Assembly: GCA_028564675.1 (NCBI GenBank)
Contig: JAOVVO010000242.1
Coordinates: forward strand, 1-64,000
DNA: 64,000 nucleotides
From: Onchocerca lupi
Lineage: Eukaryota > Nematoda > Chromadorea > Rhabditida > Onchocercidae
Reading direction: 5' to 3'
Position numbers and translations under genes: made by a program. Positions 25,001-37,330 of this stretch are shown here, piece by piece (the stretch's first letter is position 1; each line of letters begins with the position of its first letter). A model generated the notes under the pieces. That model had not been told where the DNA came from. It ran no database searches and saw only the letters and a program-made list of their open reading frames with translations.

Positions 25001-27056
25001 CGCAAAATAAATTTATCAATAAGGAAATAAAGAATCAAAAAAAAAAAAAAAATGATTCAAGATTAAGAAACATTAAAAGAATATATCAATGTATAATTTA
25101 GACAAAATTGAAAACGAACCTGAAATTTTGAATGAAACATTTATTAAACATAAGAATGAAAATGACACTATTTCTCATCGAATTTTAAATAATTTCTTCT
25201 AGTGCTAGAATGTTATGTAAATAAAATTAATTAACTTTTTCAAATCAAATCCATGATTGATCATTAATTACATTGAAAAAAGTTAATGGATGCTTGTTTT
25301 GCAATTTTAAAATAGCATTTAATCATTTTTCACCGTTCTGCTTCATGCATGAAATTCTAAAATTTTAATTGTAATTTTAATCATATCCATTTTTTCCATC
25401 ATTTGTTGATAAGTATTTCTTCATATTACCGGGATTTCTCGATATGTTTATTGCACTGATTATAATTGAAGTAAGTCTATCAATATAATTCTAGAAATAA
25501 TTATCAATTTAAATTCGTATAATTGAATGAAATTTAATTGGAAATTAAATCAGGTCTAGTTTTAGATGCTTGGCGATTTAACCAGTAATTACGGAACACA
25601 ATTATACATTGATAAATTAGTTGAACGAGGTGAAACCGTTTATATGTATTCATTAGAGCATTGCAATCCGGCTTGCTATGGTTTACTCAATTTTTATCTT
25701 CCATACAGAGGTTATTTCAGTTTTTTGAATTTCACAAATGAATGTGATTGTTATCAGTTTTTAATCGATAAAATTATCTTAAAAGATTAGATAATGAAAC
25801 AAAGAGATTTTTAATGATATTTCTGATGAGATTGATGATATTTCTATGTATTTTTTATTTCTATTTCTAATTTGCTAATTAAAATTATCAATGATAGATA
25901 ATTAATATTTAAGCTTTGCTTCTTTGATTTTTTCGAGATATTTATAATTAAATGCAACTTTAGCTGCACTTTTTATTCATTACTAATATTTTCTCCTTAC
26001 TTTTTCTATTTTAAAATTAAATTTAATTGTATAATTTAATTTTAGCTGCTACGCATGGTGTCGATTTAATTTATCTATTTGGCACGAATATTTTCATATC
26101 ACCATTTTTCAAAACAACAATTGATAAGGAAATTACTCGATTTTTGACACAATCGGTTGCTAATTTTGTCAAATATGGGTTAGCAGCTTTCATTATTTCG
26201 ATTTTTCTTTTTTTTTTTTCGAAACTTGATTGCTAATATTAATAGTTTCACATATATTTTTTTTTCCGACGCAAGAAGAAAATTATTTTTTTAGTGGATA
26301 TTATCCCTATGAACCGGTTTTTTTCATTGTTTACAAGATGAAATTTAAATTACGACATGTTATCGTTTAATTTCAACGGAATGATATAAAAATTTTGTTT
26401 TGCAAAATTTTGATTTTTTTATCATTCTATCATTCATGCAATTTTAAAAGAAAAAACACTTTAATTATGCCACAAATCTCAAGCAAAAATATAATTTCCT
26501 ACTTCATCTCGGCATTGCAATTTGCATCATTGTATGTGAAAAATATGTAATCGATATTTTAATTACTTCAAATATTTCAGTTTTTTTCAGCAGCACTTAA
26601 TCATTTCGAAAGAAATTAATACAATCATTAATGTTTAGAGAAAGTGTTTCAAGTAATTTTAAACTAAATTTTCCAACCTGTTTTAATGCTATCGGCAATA
26701 AAAACTTGTTCTATATATACATATATATATATATCATAGGAATAATTTAATGTCATTGATTTATTTGCAAATTATTTGATAATTTAATTATTTGTTTGAA
26801 ATTAAATTCAAAATTTTGCAAGAAATTTAAAATTTCTGCTAATTAATTGAAATTTTCCCAATTTTCTTTTTTTTTTTTTTTTTTCAGCAATCCAAATATC
26901 AACAATGACAAAATGGATCAAGCACGTTCATCTTTATGGAAACCGGCAACTTCAGATATTCGTGAGCAACATTTACGAATTGCAAATGTTATCGAAATGC
27001 GAAACGAATTTAAAAATGGACGAATAAAACAATTAAAAGATGTTTTCGTTATTTAA
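22070..27056 (+). CDS. Type-B carboxylesterase, 11 exons, 544 aa
   Basis: Exons: 22070-22237, 22694-22864, 23127-23215, 23434-23548, 23657-23786, 24090-24206, 24343-24564, 24783-24958, 25566-25710, 26046-26178, 26888-27056 (1635 bp, phases consistent). It belongs to the alpha/beta-hydrolase carboxylesterase/cholinesterase family, which hydrolyses carboxylic esters. Seen motifs are GIPYAKPPVGERRF near the N terminus, DEDCLYLN, the oxyanion loop HGGGY (His124), the nucleophile elbow GQSAGA (Ser208), GLTEDEG (Glu333) and ATHGVDL (His448). The spacing of Ser, Glu and His matches the family, so the enzyme is probably active. There is no N-terminal signal peptide and no C-terminal membrane segment or ER-retention signal, so it may be intracellular unless an upstream exon is missing. 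Substrate cannot be told. Exon 5 carries a 45-bp duplication at its donor. The gene converges on the acid phosphatase. Confidence 0.92.
23753..23830 (+). repeat. 45-bp in-frame tandem duplication over a splice donor
   Basis: A 33-bp block (23753-23785) encoding ADLLALSPHSR recurs at 23798-23830, a shift of exactly 45 bp. The first copy ends CGAG|GTTATC, the donor used in my model. The second ends CGAT|GTTATT, a possible second donor. Using the second would insert 15 codons without changing the frame and turn the Asp after SPHSR into Tyr. The first donor gives SPHSRDLFKQ, which fits the family better. Confidence 0.9.
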
Positions 27057-27844
27057 TCTTAAAATGAATTCAGGAATATATATATATAAATATATGTATA
27101 GTGAATTTTAATGGAAATCTAACGATTTTTAATATTTTCACTCACCAGTCAAAAATTTGTCAGATAAATCAAACAAGTTTGAAATTTTAATAATAAACAT
27201 TAAAAATCTTAATTTTCGGGATGAGAAGAGAAGGAAAAATGAGAATTTGCGAGAAATTTCTGGGAAAAAAATTATTTGCAAAACGCAACATCGGTTTATT
27301 CCAGAAAAAAACAAATGTTTTTATAAAATTTCAATTTATAGGATTAAAAAAGTTTCATGTTTTGCTGCAAATTATTTTTTTTATTTCATTAACCGAACAT
27401 TTCATATTTCTCATTTTTATGAGGAATTTGTAAATATTGAACTTCTATTTATTATAATAATTGCAGTAATATTGAAGATTGTGATTGAAAAAAAAAAAAA
27501 AAAAAAAGGAAAATTAATCATTCCTTAATTCTCAAGAATTATTTATCTTTTAAAAATCACAGAAATTCTTGCCCTTCTTGTATATCGACAACAATATAAT
27601 ATCATGATTATTCTAATAATTCATGGTAATTAATAATGATTCTATTGCTTAGGATTGAATGGTAATTTTCCTGATAATTTTTAATTTACAATTAGCTGTT
27701 TTTTTTTTTTTTTAATGATAAATAAGGAAAGAATTAATTGAAAAAATTAATTGGATTGAAAAAACGAGCAAAATATTCATTTTCTTTTTTAATTAAAAGA
27801 AATGAACACGAATAGAATCATTTTAGAATGAAATCTTAGTATCA
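27057..27844. other. Tail-to-tail intergenic region
   Basis: About 790 bp lie between the stop of the esterase and the stop of the acid phosphatase on the other strand, so it should hold both 3' UTRs. An open frame at 27157-27528 is rich in K, I, F and N and ends in a poly-lysine run read from A repeats; I do not call it a gene. Confidence 0.6.
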
Positions 27845-30800
27845 TCAATGTGTTTCTTGCATATTTTGATAACATTCCTTTCTAATATTTGTTGGCAAAT
27901 AATCCTTTTGTCCCATAATAAACTTTTCCAATGGACAAAGGTCAGACATTGTCGGACATTCTCGAATTAAATTGGTCATTGATTTTGGTTCATCCAAGTA
28001 GCTGTTTGAATACAAAAACTAAAAGTATAATTTGATCAAACTGCAAAATAAACAGATTAGATGGAATATTTCAAATTCATCACAAAAATGAGCCGTAAAA
28101 TTGTCATTAGACGATGTTTATAAAATCGTAACTTTTACTATGAATCTTAAATTAATCGCAACTTCTTGTAATTCAAATAAAATGGCACTATTTTCTAAGC
28201 TGAAAGTTGCATTTGCGAAATTGAGGAACTATTAAAATTGACCAGTTGGTTTTTTTTTTCTTTTTTTCATTTGCAGAAAAATGATCATTGAACTACAGCA
28301 TTTATCTCTAAAAAAAAAAAAAGCTGTTAAAAAGTTGAAAATCTAAGTTTATTCTAGTTTATATTTTTTTAATCCCAAACTTTAACTAATGATTTTGCGG
28401 TAGTTCTTCAATTGAGAAGCTGCTAAATGACAAACTTTAATGTAAGGTTCATTGTTGAATTTATAAAGCTCGAAGAATACGGTAGCACCGTATTGTGGAT
28501 CATCGATATCTATAGTTTCGGAATTTATTCTCAATGCGACCAATAATGCAGAAATTGTCACATCATGCTACAATTTGATATATTGCTATAAAAATTTGAG
28601 TAAAAAATTAACTCATTTATCAAAATCCAAAAAAAAAAAAAAAAATTAAAATTAAAATGTTGCAATCAAAATTTCGACCAAAAATGCAAGCTTCAGTAAA
28701 AAAAAAATTCTAAATTTAGATGAAATTTCAAACTTCATTATTTTAAATTTGGATGAAATTTTAAAACAAAGTTATATTGAATTTTAAATATACCGCAGAT
28801 AATCCATAGAATTTGATATTTTTGTACGAGATACATTTGGTACTATTATCATTCAAGCATTTCCATTTTTGCCGTAACTTATCAATGATACCATTCAATA
28901 TTGCACCTCCACGTAATCGAATTAGTCTACCACTTGAACCGAAATATTTTGCATTTCCAAATCTTTAATTAATTTTAAATTTCAAGTTTTAAAATAGTAC
29001 AAACAAACTGCATTTATAATTATTAAACTTAAGGATAATAATGTAAATTGTAATGAAATTGTTCCAAAAAGGTAAAATTTTAAACAAAAAAGATTAAATT
29101 TCATATTCAACAATTTAGTTGCTCAAAATTAAAATTCCATTGAGCAATTTTTGATAATATATATGGAATACGATATGAAGCAAACTGTTAAAATAACAAG
29201 TAATTAATTAATAACAAATAATTAATTTCTCAAATTTACCGATTTTTTCGTATTTCTGCACGTAAAAGTCGCATTTCTTTTTCAACCTTTTCCGTAAACC
29301 ATTCCGGCAATTTCAAATTATGGAAACGCTACAATTATCAAGATCAAAAATGAAATATAGATTAAATTTATAGCTATTTTAGCAACAAAATAATAATAAT
29401 AATAATAATAAAACTAACAAAAAGGTAATCATCTTTCGCCTAGAGAACATGAAGATGATATTCTTAGCATTACAGAATGATAGGATAATATTTTCCTCAT
29501 CAAATTTAGATATTATAACAAAAAATTTAAAAAATTAATTTTTTAAAAACAATTTTAATCCGTAACGAAAGATTACAAACGATTAATTAGTTGATTAATC
29601 ATCAATTTGGCACTTACTTCAACAGTTAACGTATCCAAAATGAAATTGAAACGTTCATTCAATTGAAGATCTTGATAGCCTGTCATGTTCGACAAATATG
29701 TTAATAATTCCTTAATTTTAATAGATTAAAAATTCAAATTAATAAACAAAGTGAAAAATATGCAAAAAATTATGATTGATGAATTTCAATTCCGAAAATT
29801 CATTAAATAATTACATAAACATGAAGAAAAAAGAGCAAAAGCTAAAAAAAGAAACACCAAAAAAAGAATTTGAAATGAAGAAAGGAATGGATTGAAATGT
29901 TGACAGCTGAAAAAAAACGATTTTCACCATCATAAAATTTCAAAATTTAATTCAACTATAACAGTACCATTAAAGATAAGGTAATCAGTTGTTATCATTC
30001 CTTACTATCTTTCTCCAATGTTCTCTCCTCTGTTCTGTTCTTATCACATATCAAAGCATAATAATTTACCTGATGCATTGCTGTTATTTCACGGAAATCA
30101 TTGCTTTGGAATGCTTCCTTCTCAAGGGATTGTGCTTGTTTGCAGTAATGATACGGATTACCAATCTATATAAAATAGTAAATTTCATATATTATTGATT
30201 AGTTATTAAAATTTATTTAATTCTAATTTTTATTTGTCCAGTAAAATAGGTATAATATTGCTTTGTAATTCAATAATTCGCATTTCACGATAAGTATTGT
30301 ATATTAGCTAATATGCAAATAATTTAAAATACTAGACATGCCAAACATGCAGCATGCAATATAATGCAGCTTCATCGCAAATTGCTTGCGAATCTCGCAG
30401 CATAAATTTATTTCTTTCAATTTATCAATTCTCTTCTACTTCTATCTACTTTCTTCTATTATGGGAAAAAATTTAAATACAAACATGATCATATTCCAGT
30501 TCTACCGTATGTACCGGAATCGGTATCCAACCACGCGGCCAATTTATTTCACTGCTTTCTTTAGGATAATCTTTTCCGGCAATTCCGTTCCGGAACATTC
30601 CGGCTAAAACTGCCATTGCACTTGTAATAGTTCTATTAACATCCGTGCTTCGAATATATATCTGTAATAAATTTGATCAAAATTACATAATTAAATTATA
30701 AAATGAGAAATTTTTTGATTTTCCTTCCATTTGTAGAAAAATTTTATATTGAGAATATAAATTATTGATTTTTTTCTTCCCATTAATATACTATACTCTT

Positions 30801-31551
30801 AATTTAATCAGTGCTATAATATCTAAATTAATTTTTTTTCACTTCAAATTAATATATGATAAAGATGTCAAATATTGATTTTTCCCTTTTTTTTTTTTGG
30901 ACAAAAAGTTTGATAAATTTGCACCTCTCGATTATTATAATTTTTTGACAAGAATGGTGGCATACGAGTGATATAACGTTTATAGAAACGTTGTCCAACT
31001 TTAAATAATTGTTGCATACCAATCTGCAAGGAGAAGAATTTTTCAAAAAAAAAAAAAAATCAAATTTTCTCTTTAAATATCACAAAAATTTCCAGAAATT
31101 TCGAATGCTAGCATTTTTTACTAAAAAAAAAAAACTATTTAAATTAACCTCGGTAAGTTCACCGAATCCATTAGGCCACATTGATTGATTGTTTGGATCA
31201 TTGGGATATAGGGCCAGTGGTGCTCGATCACCATGTCTCCACAGCTGTAACACATGAAGATATAAATTATTGATTTTTGTGTAAATACTTAAATTCTACA
31301 AATCGATTAAATGAAAAGAAACAAAATATATTGCAATAAATAAAAGTTTTATTTTGGGAAAAAATTAGGAAGAAAAAGAAACTAACAACATGAACAAAGA
31401 TAAGCTCCGGTATTGATCTTTGTTCATTTGTTGAAGAATTGATAGGATTTTCGATTTCTGTTTCATTCCGTGCATTCGAAAAAGCAACCGAACCTATCCA
31501 TTTCTCATCAAAATAACAAGAAATAATTAGGAAAATAAGAATAATTAGCAT
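27845..31551 (-). CDS. Histidine acid phosphatase, secreted type, 10 exons, 429 aa
   Basis: Exons in order: 31551-31387, 31244-31149, 31023-30925, 30661-30485, 30165-30070, 29710-29618, 29328-29240, 28962-28794, 28567-28436, 28018-27845 (1290 bp, phases consistent). It is a branch-2 histidine phosphatase, which removes phosphate from monoesters through a phospho-histidine. Seen are a hydrophobic N-terminal signal (MLIILIFLIISC), the active-site RHGDRAP (His59), the second arginine motif IRSTDVNRT, WIPIPVHTV, the proton-donor HD at 329-330 (HDVTISALL) and a C-terminal CPLEKF with paired cysteines. Length is typical of the family. No C-terminal membrane anchor is present, so it is probably secreted or luminal rather than a lysosomal membrane form. 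The ATG follows a T-rich TTTCAG acceptor by seven bases, which suits trans-splicing. The exon 4 donor (GTTTGT) and the exon 10 acceptor were chosen by phase and by family similarity. Confidence 0.92.
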
Positions 31552-34500
31552 AATGAATCTGAAAAAAAAAAAGAGAATAAAACGTTTTTTTTTTTCTTGA
31601 CAATTTAGAAAAAAGTTATAATAGTATCAAATTTAGCAAGCAGTACTTTTTTTTTTTTCTTTTTGCACAACTTTAACTTTGAGGAATACTTCGAAAATTC
31701 TTCTCTCACAATGAAGAAAGTTGAAAATCGTTGAGATGGGTGTAGTCGAATGAATGAATTCAAAAGTTTTCAAATTTGATGGCAATTATTTTTGACAATT
31801 ATTGACAATTATTTTTTGCTACTATTCGAGAAACACTTCCTTATTGTTGCATGAAAATCAGAAGGAATGAGAGCTGAAAGTTGGCAATTACATAAAACAC
31901 AGCAAATATTTTCAACCGATTTAGATTCTCTTTTTTTTTTTTTTTTTTAAATTATTGATTAACTCATGAATCATAGTACCTATTTATTGAATCGTTTCAT
32001 TCGAATCAGTTTGATTGAAGTGTAAAATGAACAAAGAATTGTTGACAATGACTTGTAATATATTTATAAAAAGATCAGCGTCAATAATTAATTGCATTCA
32101 ATTGATAATTGTTATCATTATCAGCTAAAATAACCTAACATTTTTCGCTTCTTTATCTTCCAAAGCTTTTATTTCTCCATCACATTGTACTTTTTGCTGA
32201 GAAACTTTTATGCTAACTATATTGCTTCATTTTTTTTTTTTTTTTATCATCTATTTCGAAGTGATAAAAAAAAATTGAATCAAATTTTATTTTCGTTTAA
32301 TCTCATTTCTTTTGCCCAAAATAAGCAATACATGAATGACAATGTAATATAGTTATTATATTTCAATATAAATTTAAACAACATTTGCAATATTAAAATT
32401 GCAAAATTCAAAAATGCAAAAACGAAAAACATAATTAACGAATCATATATAATTAATTTAGAATATAATTTAGAGAATAAAGATAAATTGGAAGATGAAA
32501 ATAACTTATTTTGTTATTAGCAACAAAGGATTTAAAAAAAAAGATACTTATTGAATGATTGATTCAAAAATAATCATTTTCATCCTCTACTGCTAATAGC
32601 TAAAATAAGTTATCATTCATTTTATCAATTTTTGATATAAATTTTATAAATTTTTTCATCTTATTAATTTACTTCGATTTTTGATATAAATTGTTTAGAA
32701 AAGATAATTAAGGAGAAAAATTTCTTCGTAGAATGAATTTTATCACATTAACTTTCTGTCCTTTAAATTTTCAAATCATATTTTTGATGATATTCTGAAG
32801 AGAAACGAGCAAACTGCAAATTAATGAAAATTGCACAAATAATAACCTTTTGAAAAATCAAAAAAAAAATAATAAAAAATATATAAATGTATAAATATAT
32901 ACATAGTTCAAGAAAAAAAAAGTATCTAATTAATTAAAACCAAAAAACTCCAAAAATATCGAAAAAAAATTCGTAATTTTTTTTTTTTAAAGAATAAACT
33001 GAACTTAACATTTGATGTTTGCCTGTTGATTGATTTATACATAGTTTTCCCAGTCAACAAAACACATCCATGCGTAGTTTTTTTAAACCTTGTTTATATT
33101 TTTCAAAATTTCTCATTAATTATTTTAATTAATTATTTTTTTTCAAAATAAAATGAGAGTAACAATGTTTTGTCTTTTGTGATTTTTTTTTCATCACTTA
33201 TAAAAGACTAAAGTTTTATTTTTTTAATATTTTGAAAAGATAAAAAAAAAAAAAAAAATCTTTAGTGGAGAGTTTTTGTTTCTTTCTCTTGAATAAATTT
33301 CACTAGTTACCATTTGATTTCGTATCTCCTAGATATAATTTGTTCAGTTGGAAAATTTTTGTTGAAATTTGAAATAATAATGATAAATAATCAATTAACA
33401 TTTTATTATCAAAGTTCAATTGATAATAAAATTCAATAAAATTTAATTAATAGTTGATTAGAACAGTGCATTTAATAATAATAGCAGAATTAAATAAAAA
33501 TTAATGATGTTTTTTTTAACCACATCGCAGATATTTTTTCTTATCAATTTATCTTTTTTCTATTCCTTTCATTTATCAACACTAATTTATTTATTGCTAG
33601 CTTTATTTTGGTATTTTGATTTGGTATAACTAATAAATTTCTAATATAAATTAATTTATCAAAAATTTATCAATTCAATTTCTATATTCTGCAATTAATT
33701 ACGACACCATTTACCTCCACTTTTCCATATAATTATCGGCTATTATTTATCATATTTTTTACTTCCCGTATTTTGAATAAAATATGAAACTGTCTTCAAG
33801 TTTTTCATATCTCTAATTTTCTTTATTTTTCGAATCATTCAAATTCAATTAGATTTTTTGGTTTCAAATTTAAAAGTTCAAATCGGAATTTCATCAATTT
33901 CTCATCTCAAATTTCTTTCCTGAATCTTTACAGCTTCTCCAGATTAACAAATTTTTGCTTTCATTGTCATTATCACAAAAGCAATGAAATTTTTAACTAA
34001 ATTTTGAAGAATTCTCTTCAGAATGCTTCATTGCTGAAGTCGCTCTAATTTCGAATATAATTCATCCTTTGAAAGTTAATTTTTTGATGATTTAATTCAG
34101 GATGATGATGAAACATACTTTTCGTTCTTTTAAATTTTATGATTCCATTTTTAATCGTTTTCCAAACATCATCTGATTGAAATAACTGAAATTCTTGATG
34201 GATTGATTCAAAACTTACGAAATATCAATCTAAAACTTACAAAATATCATTTTAATTATGATATGACCGTTTTCGATGAGCAATATCCTTGAAATGTGCA
34301 GATATTTCATTAAAATCTTCATCTTGAAAATTGATTTTTATCATTTCCAAAATTGAAATTTCTCTTTCCTTTTTCTTCGTTCATTACATCAAAACTTTTA
34401 TATCCATTTTCATATAGTCTTTCCTTTCCTGTACAAATCCTATTGAAGATTTCAGAAGATGAAATGATAAAAAAAGGATGTGATTTTAGACGATTCTCGA

Positions 34501-35189
34501 GAGTTGGTGAACGAAAATCTTTTTCGATCAATAATTATGCCTGGTTCTTTTCAGCAAATCCATAAATATAGATTTTTCGATTGAAAGTAGTCTTCTGATT
34601 AAATCATTGACAGAATGATAGCTTCCATGATAGATTTTGGCTCAATTTTATCCTTTTGACGGTAATATTTGTCTGATTATTTTATATCAAACTTATCAAT
34701 TCTCTCTAATTTAATACCTGAAATTTTTGGTTGATAGGTTGAATTTCTTGTATTAATAATTTCTTAGCTACAATAATCTTTTGAACTATTCCGACATTTG
34801 CTAGATTTTTGAAACTTTTTGTCAGAACATCGATATATGCTTAAAAAAAAAATCGTTTCCTTTGTCTTTACCATCTTTCGTTTTATTTATTTATTTTCCA
34901 CATTAATGTGGAAAACCAATTTTTCAAAAATCAATTTTTCAAGAAATCAATTTTCTTCAACTTAACTCATAATCTTATGAATTTTGGATTTAATCAGTTT
35001 TTTTTTTTTTTTTTTGTTATCTGAATATTTTAGATCAGAAAACATTATTATGCATACCTTTTCAATTCTAGTATAATTGCCAGTCATTATGCATTTTTCG
35101 AAATAATTATTTTGCTAGAAATCAAATTGAATAAATTCTTTAATTTTTTATCAATTCTCCTTTCAATCGTTTTTCCTCTTCTTTTTTAT

Positions 35190-35470
35190 TGATTGAATTT
35201 CATATGATTGTTTAATTTCGATCCTTCTCGTCTATTTAATGATCAATAAATTCGAATATATCATTTGCTCAATCACGATATTTCTATTCCTTTCCTGTAT
35301 TTAATGAATTTTAATTCTCTTCGTCGGTTTGAAATTTGTCGTTTGTTTGATGATGAATAAATCCGAATATTTCATTTGCTTAATTGTGGTATTTCGATTC
35401 TTCTCGTATATTTGATAAGTTTCAATTCTTCTCGTCTGTTTGATGATGTGTAAATTCGAAGATTTCATTT
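35190..35470. repeat. Degenerate tandem repeat, about 95-110 bp period, three copies
   Basis: The motif TTGATGATGAATAAATTCGAATATTTCATTTGCT, in variant form, recurs near 35235, 35345 and 35440, each copy preceded by TTCTCGTCTRTTT-like sequence. Copies differ by substitutions and indels. Confidence 0.6.
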
Positions 35471-36859
35471 TCTTAATTTACAGCATTACTAAAATAGATG
35501 ATTCGCATTATTCATTTAAAATATTCGATATTCAATTTTTTTCTTTGCAATAACTGGTTGTAGTGGCCCATCATTTGCTTCTCAATCAATTCATTTTTTT
35601 CCTTTTTTTTTAACGGATTTTTCTTCCTACTCCATTCGAATGATTTCCGCAAATATCAATTTCATTTTTTCGTTTTCTGATCATAAAATTTTACTAAAAT
35701 CCATTCATAAAACTTTTCTATAATTTCATTTTTCATATTTTACAACTTTTCCCATGATTCTCATTTACTATAAAACTTTCCCTAAGTTTTTAAATACGCT
35801 ACATGTGTTCTTCGATCGATGATAAGTTGGTGATAAGTTGATATATCGATGATAAGTTGCTAAGATTTAAATAAAATTGCCACTTTCTAGTCTTCTTAAC
35901 ACTATCGACAATGTTCAACAATTTTTCTTGAAGAAAACAAATAAATTATTTGTATTATAATTTCCTCCTTTTCCTGCATGATAGTAAACAGTTCATTCAT
36001 TTTTCTGAATCTATCATAACAAAATAAAAATATACTTTTTTAAATCAATTAATTAATTAATTTGTTACTAAGTTATGAAAAAATTTCATTTCAAATTACA
36101 AAAAAAGCAAAAAATTATTCATATCTATCAGAAATCTTTCCTTTTTCTGCTCTTAAGAAAAGAAAATTGTATTGTTGAATATGAACAATCTAGAAGATTA
36201 ATTTTCAAATATTTTATTAGCAGATGAAATTTCACGAACTGAAATTGAATTTTTTTTCATTAATTACTCTTATTGCCTCCTCAATGATTAATTTGTTGCT
36301 AAATTATAAAAATTTCATTTCATTTGTGTATTGTTATGATTTTTTTTTTTTTTTCTAACTATACATTATGATCAAGGAAAAAATTTTTGGCTAATTTAAT
36401 GGATCATTAATTTTTTTAAAACTTTAAATATCAATAATTAGCACAAATCAAAAAATATTATAAATTTCAATTTTTTAAATAGTAAAATTCAAATATCACC
36501 AATTTATTGTCTTGGTATTGATTGAATGAAATTTAATTTATAGCTAATAATTCTAAAACTACTGCAATTAATTAATTCTTCGCAGATCATTATAGAAAAA
36601 AAAAATATAAAAATAAAAATACATAATGATTTGTAATGTACCATTGTGTAAAATAAATATGATCAATGAATCAAATTTATTACTTCGTCTATTAACGTCG
36701 AAAATTATTTTTTAAAAAAAAAAAAGGAAAATTGCAGAAAACTAAGAAAATTGCAAGTATTTGATGGAAACCATGGTAATTTTTAAAAAAAAAAAAAAAA
36801 AGAGAAATAATTTGAGAAATAAAAAATTGTTGCATCAATTTTCCCATTTATTGCACTTA

Positions 36860-37330
36860 ACAAAATACTGCACAACTAGTATTACCAAAATTACCAAAAT
36901 TTGGGCTATTATAAATAAAATTATAAAGTTATTTTTTAGTTGCAAATCAATTTTGCAAGAATTGTGCTATTGCAAATTGGGATTTTAGATTCATCAAGTT
37001 GTTAATCGGAATTTCATTAATTTAAATTAAAATTGGAGAATTACCCAAATTGCCAGATAATATTACTAGAACTGTGCTACTGTAAACGAAGATTGAAAAA
37101 TCATAAATTGCAAGCTGATATTACGAGAATTGTGCTATTCTAAGATTATGGAATCATACAAACTATGATAATCGATACTATCAGAACTATGTTATTGGGA
37201 ACTGAGATTACAGAGAGATTTCAAATTCTCTCGAGATTTCAAACGAGAATTCAAAAGAACTGAGATTTCAAATTAGTATTATCGGAAGATTGATTGTGAA
37301 GCAAAGTAACCAGAACTGTTCCACCAAATA
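36860..37330. repeat. Degenerate minisatellite, about 57-60 bp period
   Basis: Variants of AGAATTGTGCTATTGCAAA occur near 36958, 37069, 37129, 37186 and 37312, separated by one or two periods of about 57-60 bp. Between them GGGATTTTAGATTCATCAA-like sequence also recurs. The array is old and heavily diverged. Confidence 0.6.

Noticed and set aside
27157..27528. 123-codon plus-strand frame after the esterase
   Set aside because: Ends in a lysine run from poly-A, has no domain and lies in the expected 3' UTR zone of two converging genes.
34319..34565. Overlapping 70-codon frames on both strands
   Set aside because: Both cannot easily be real, neither has a domain, and no splice sites frame them.
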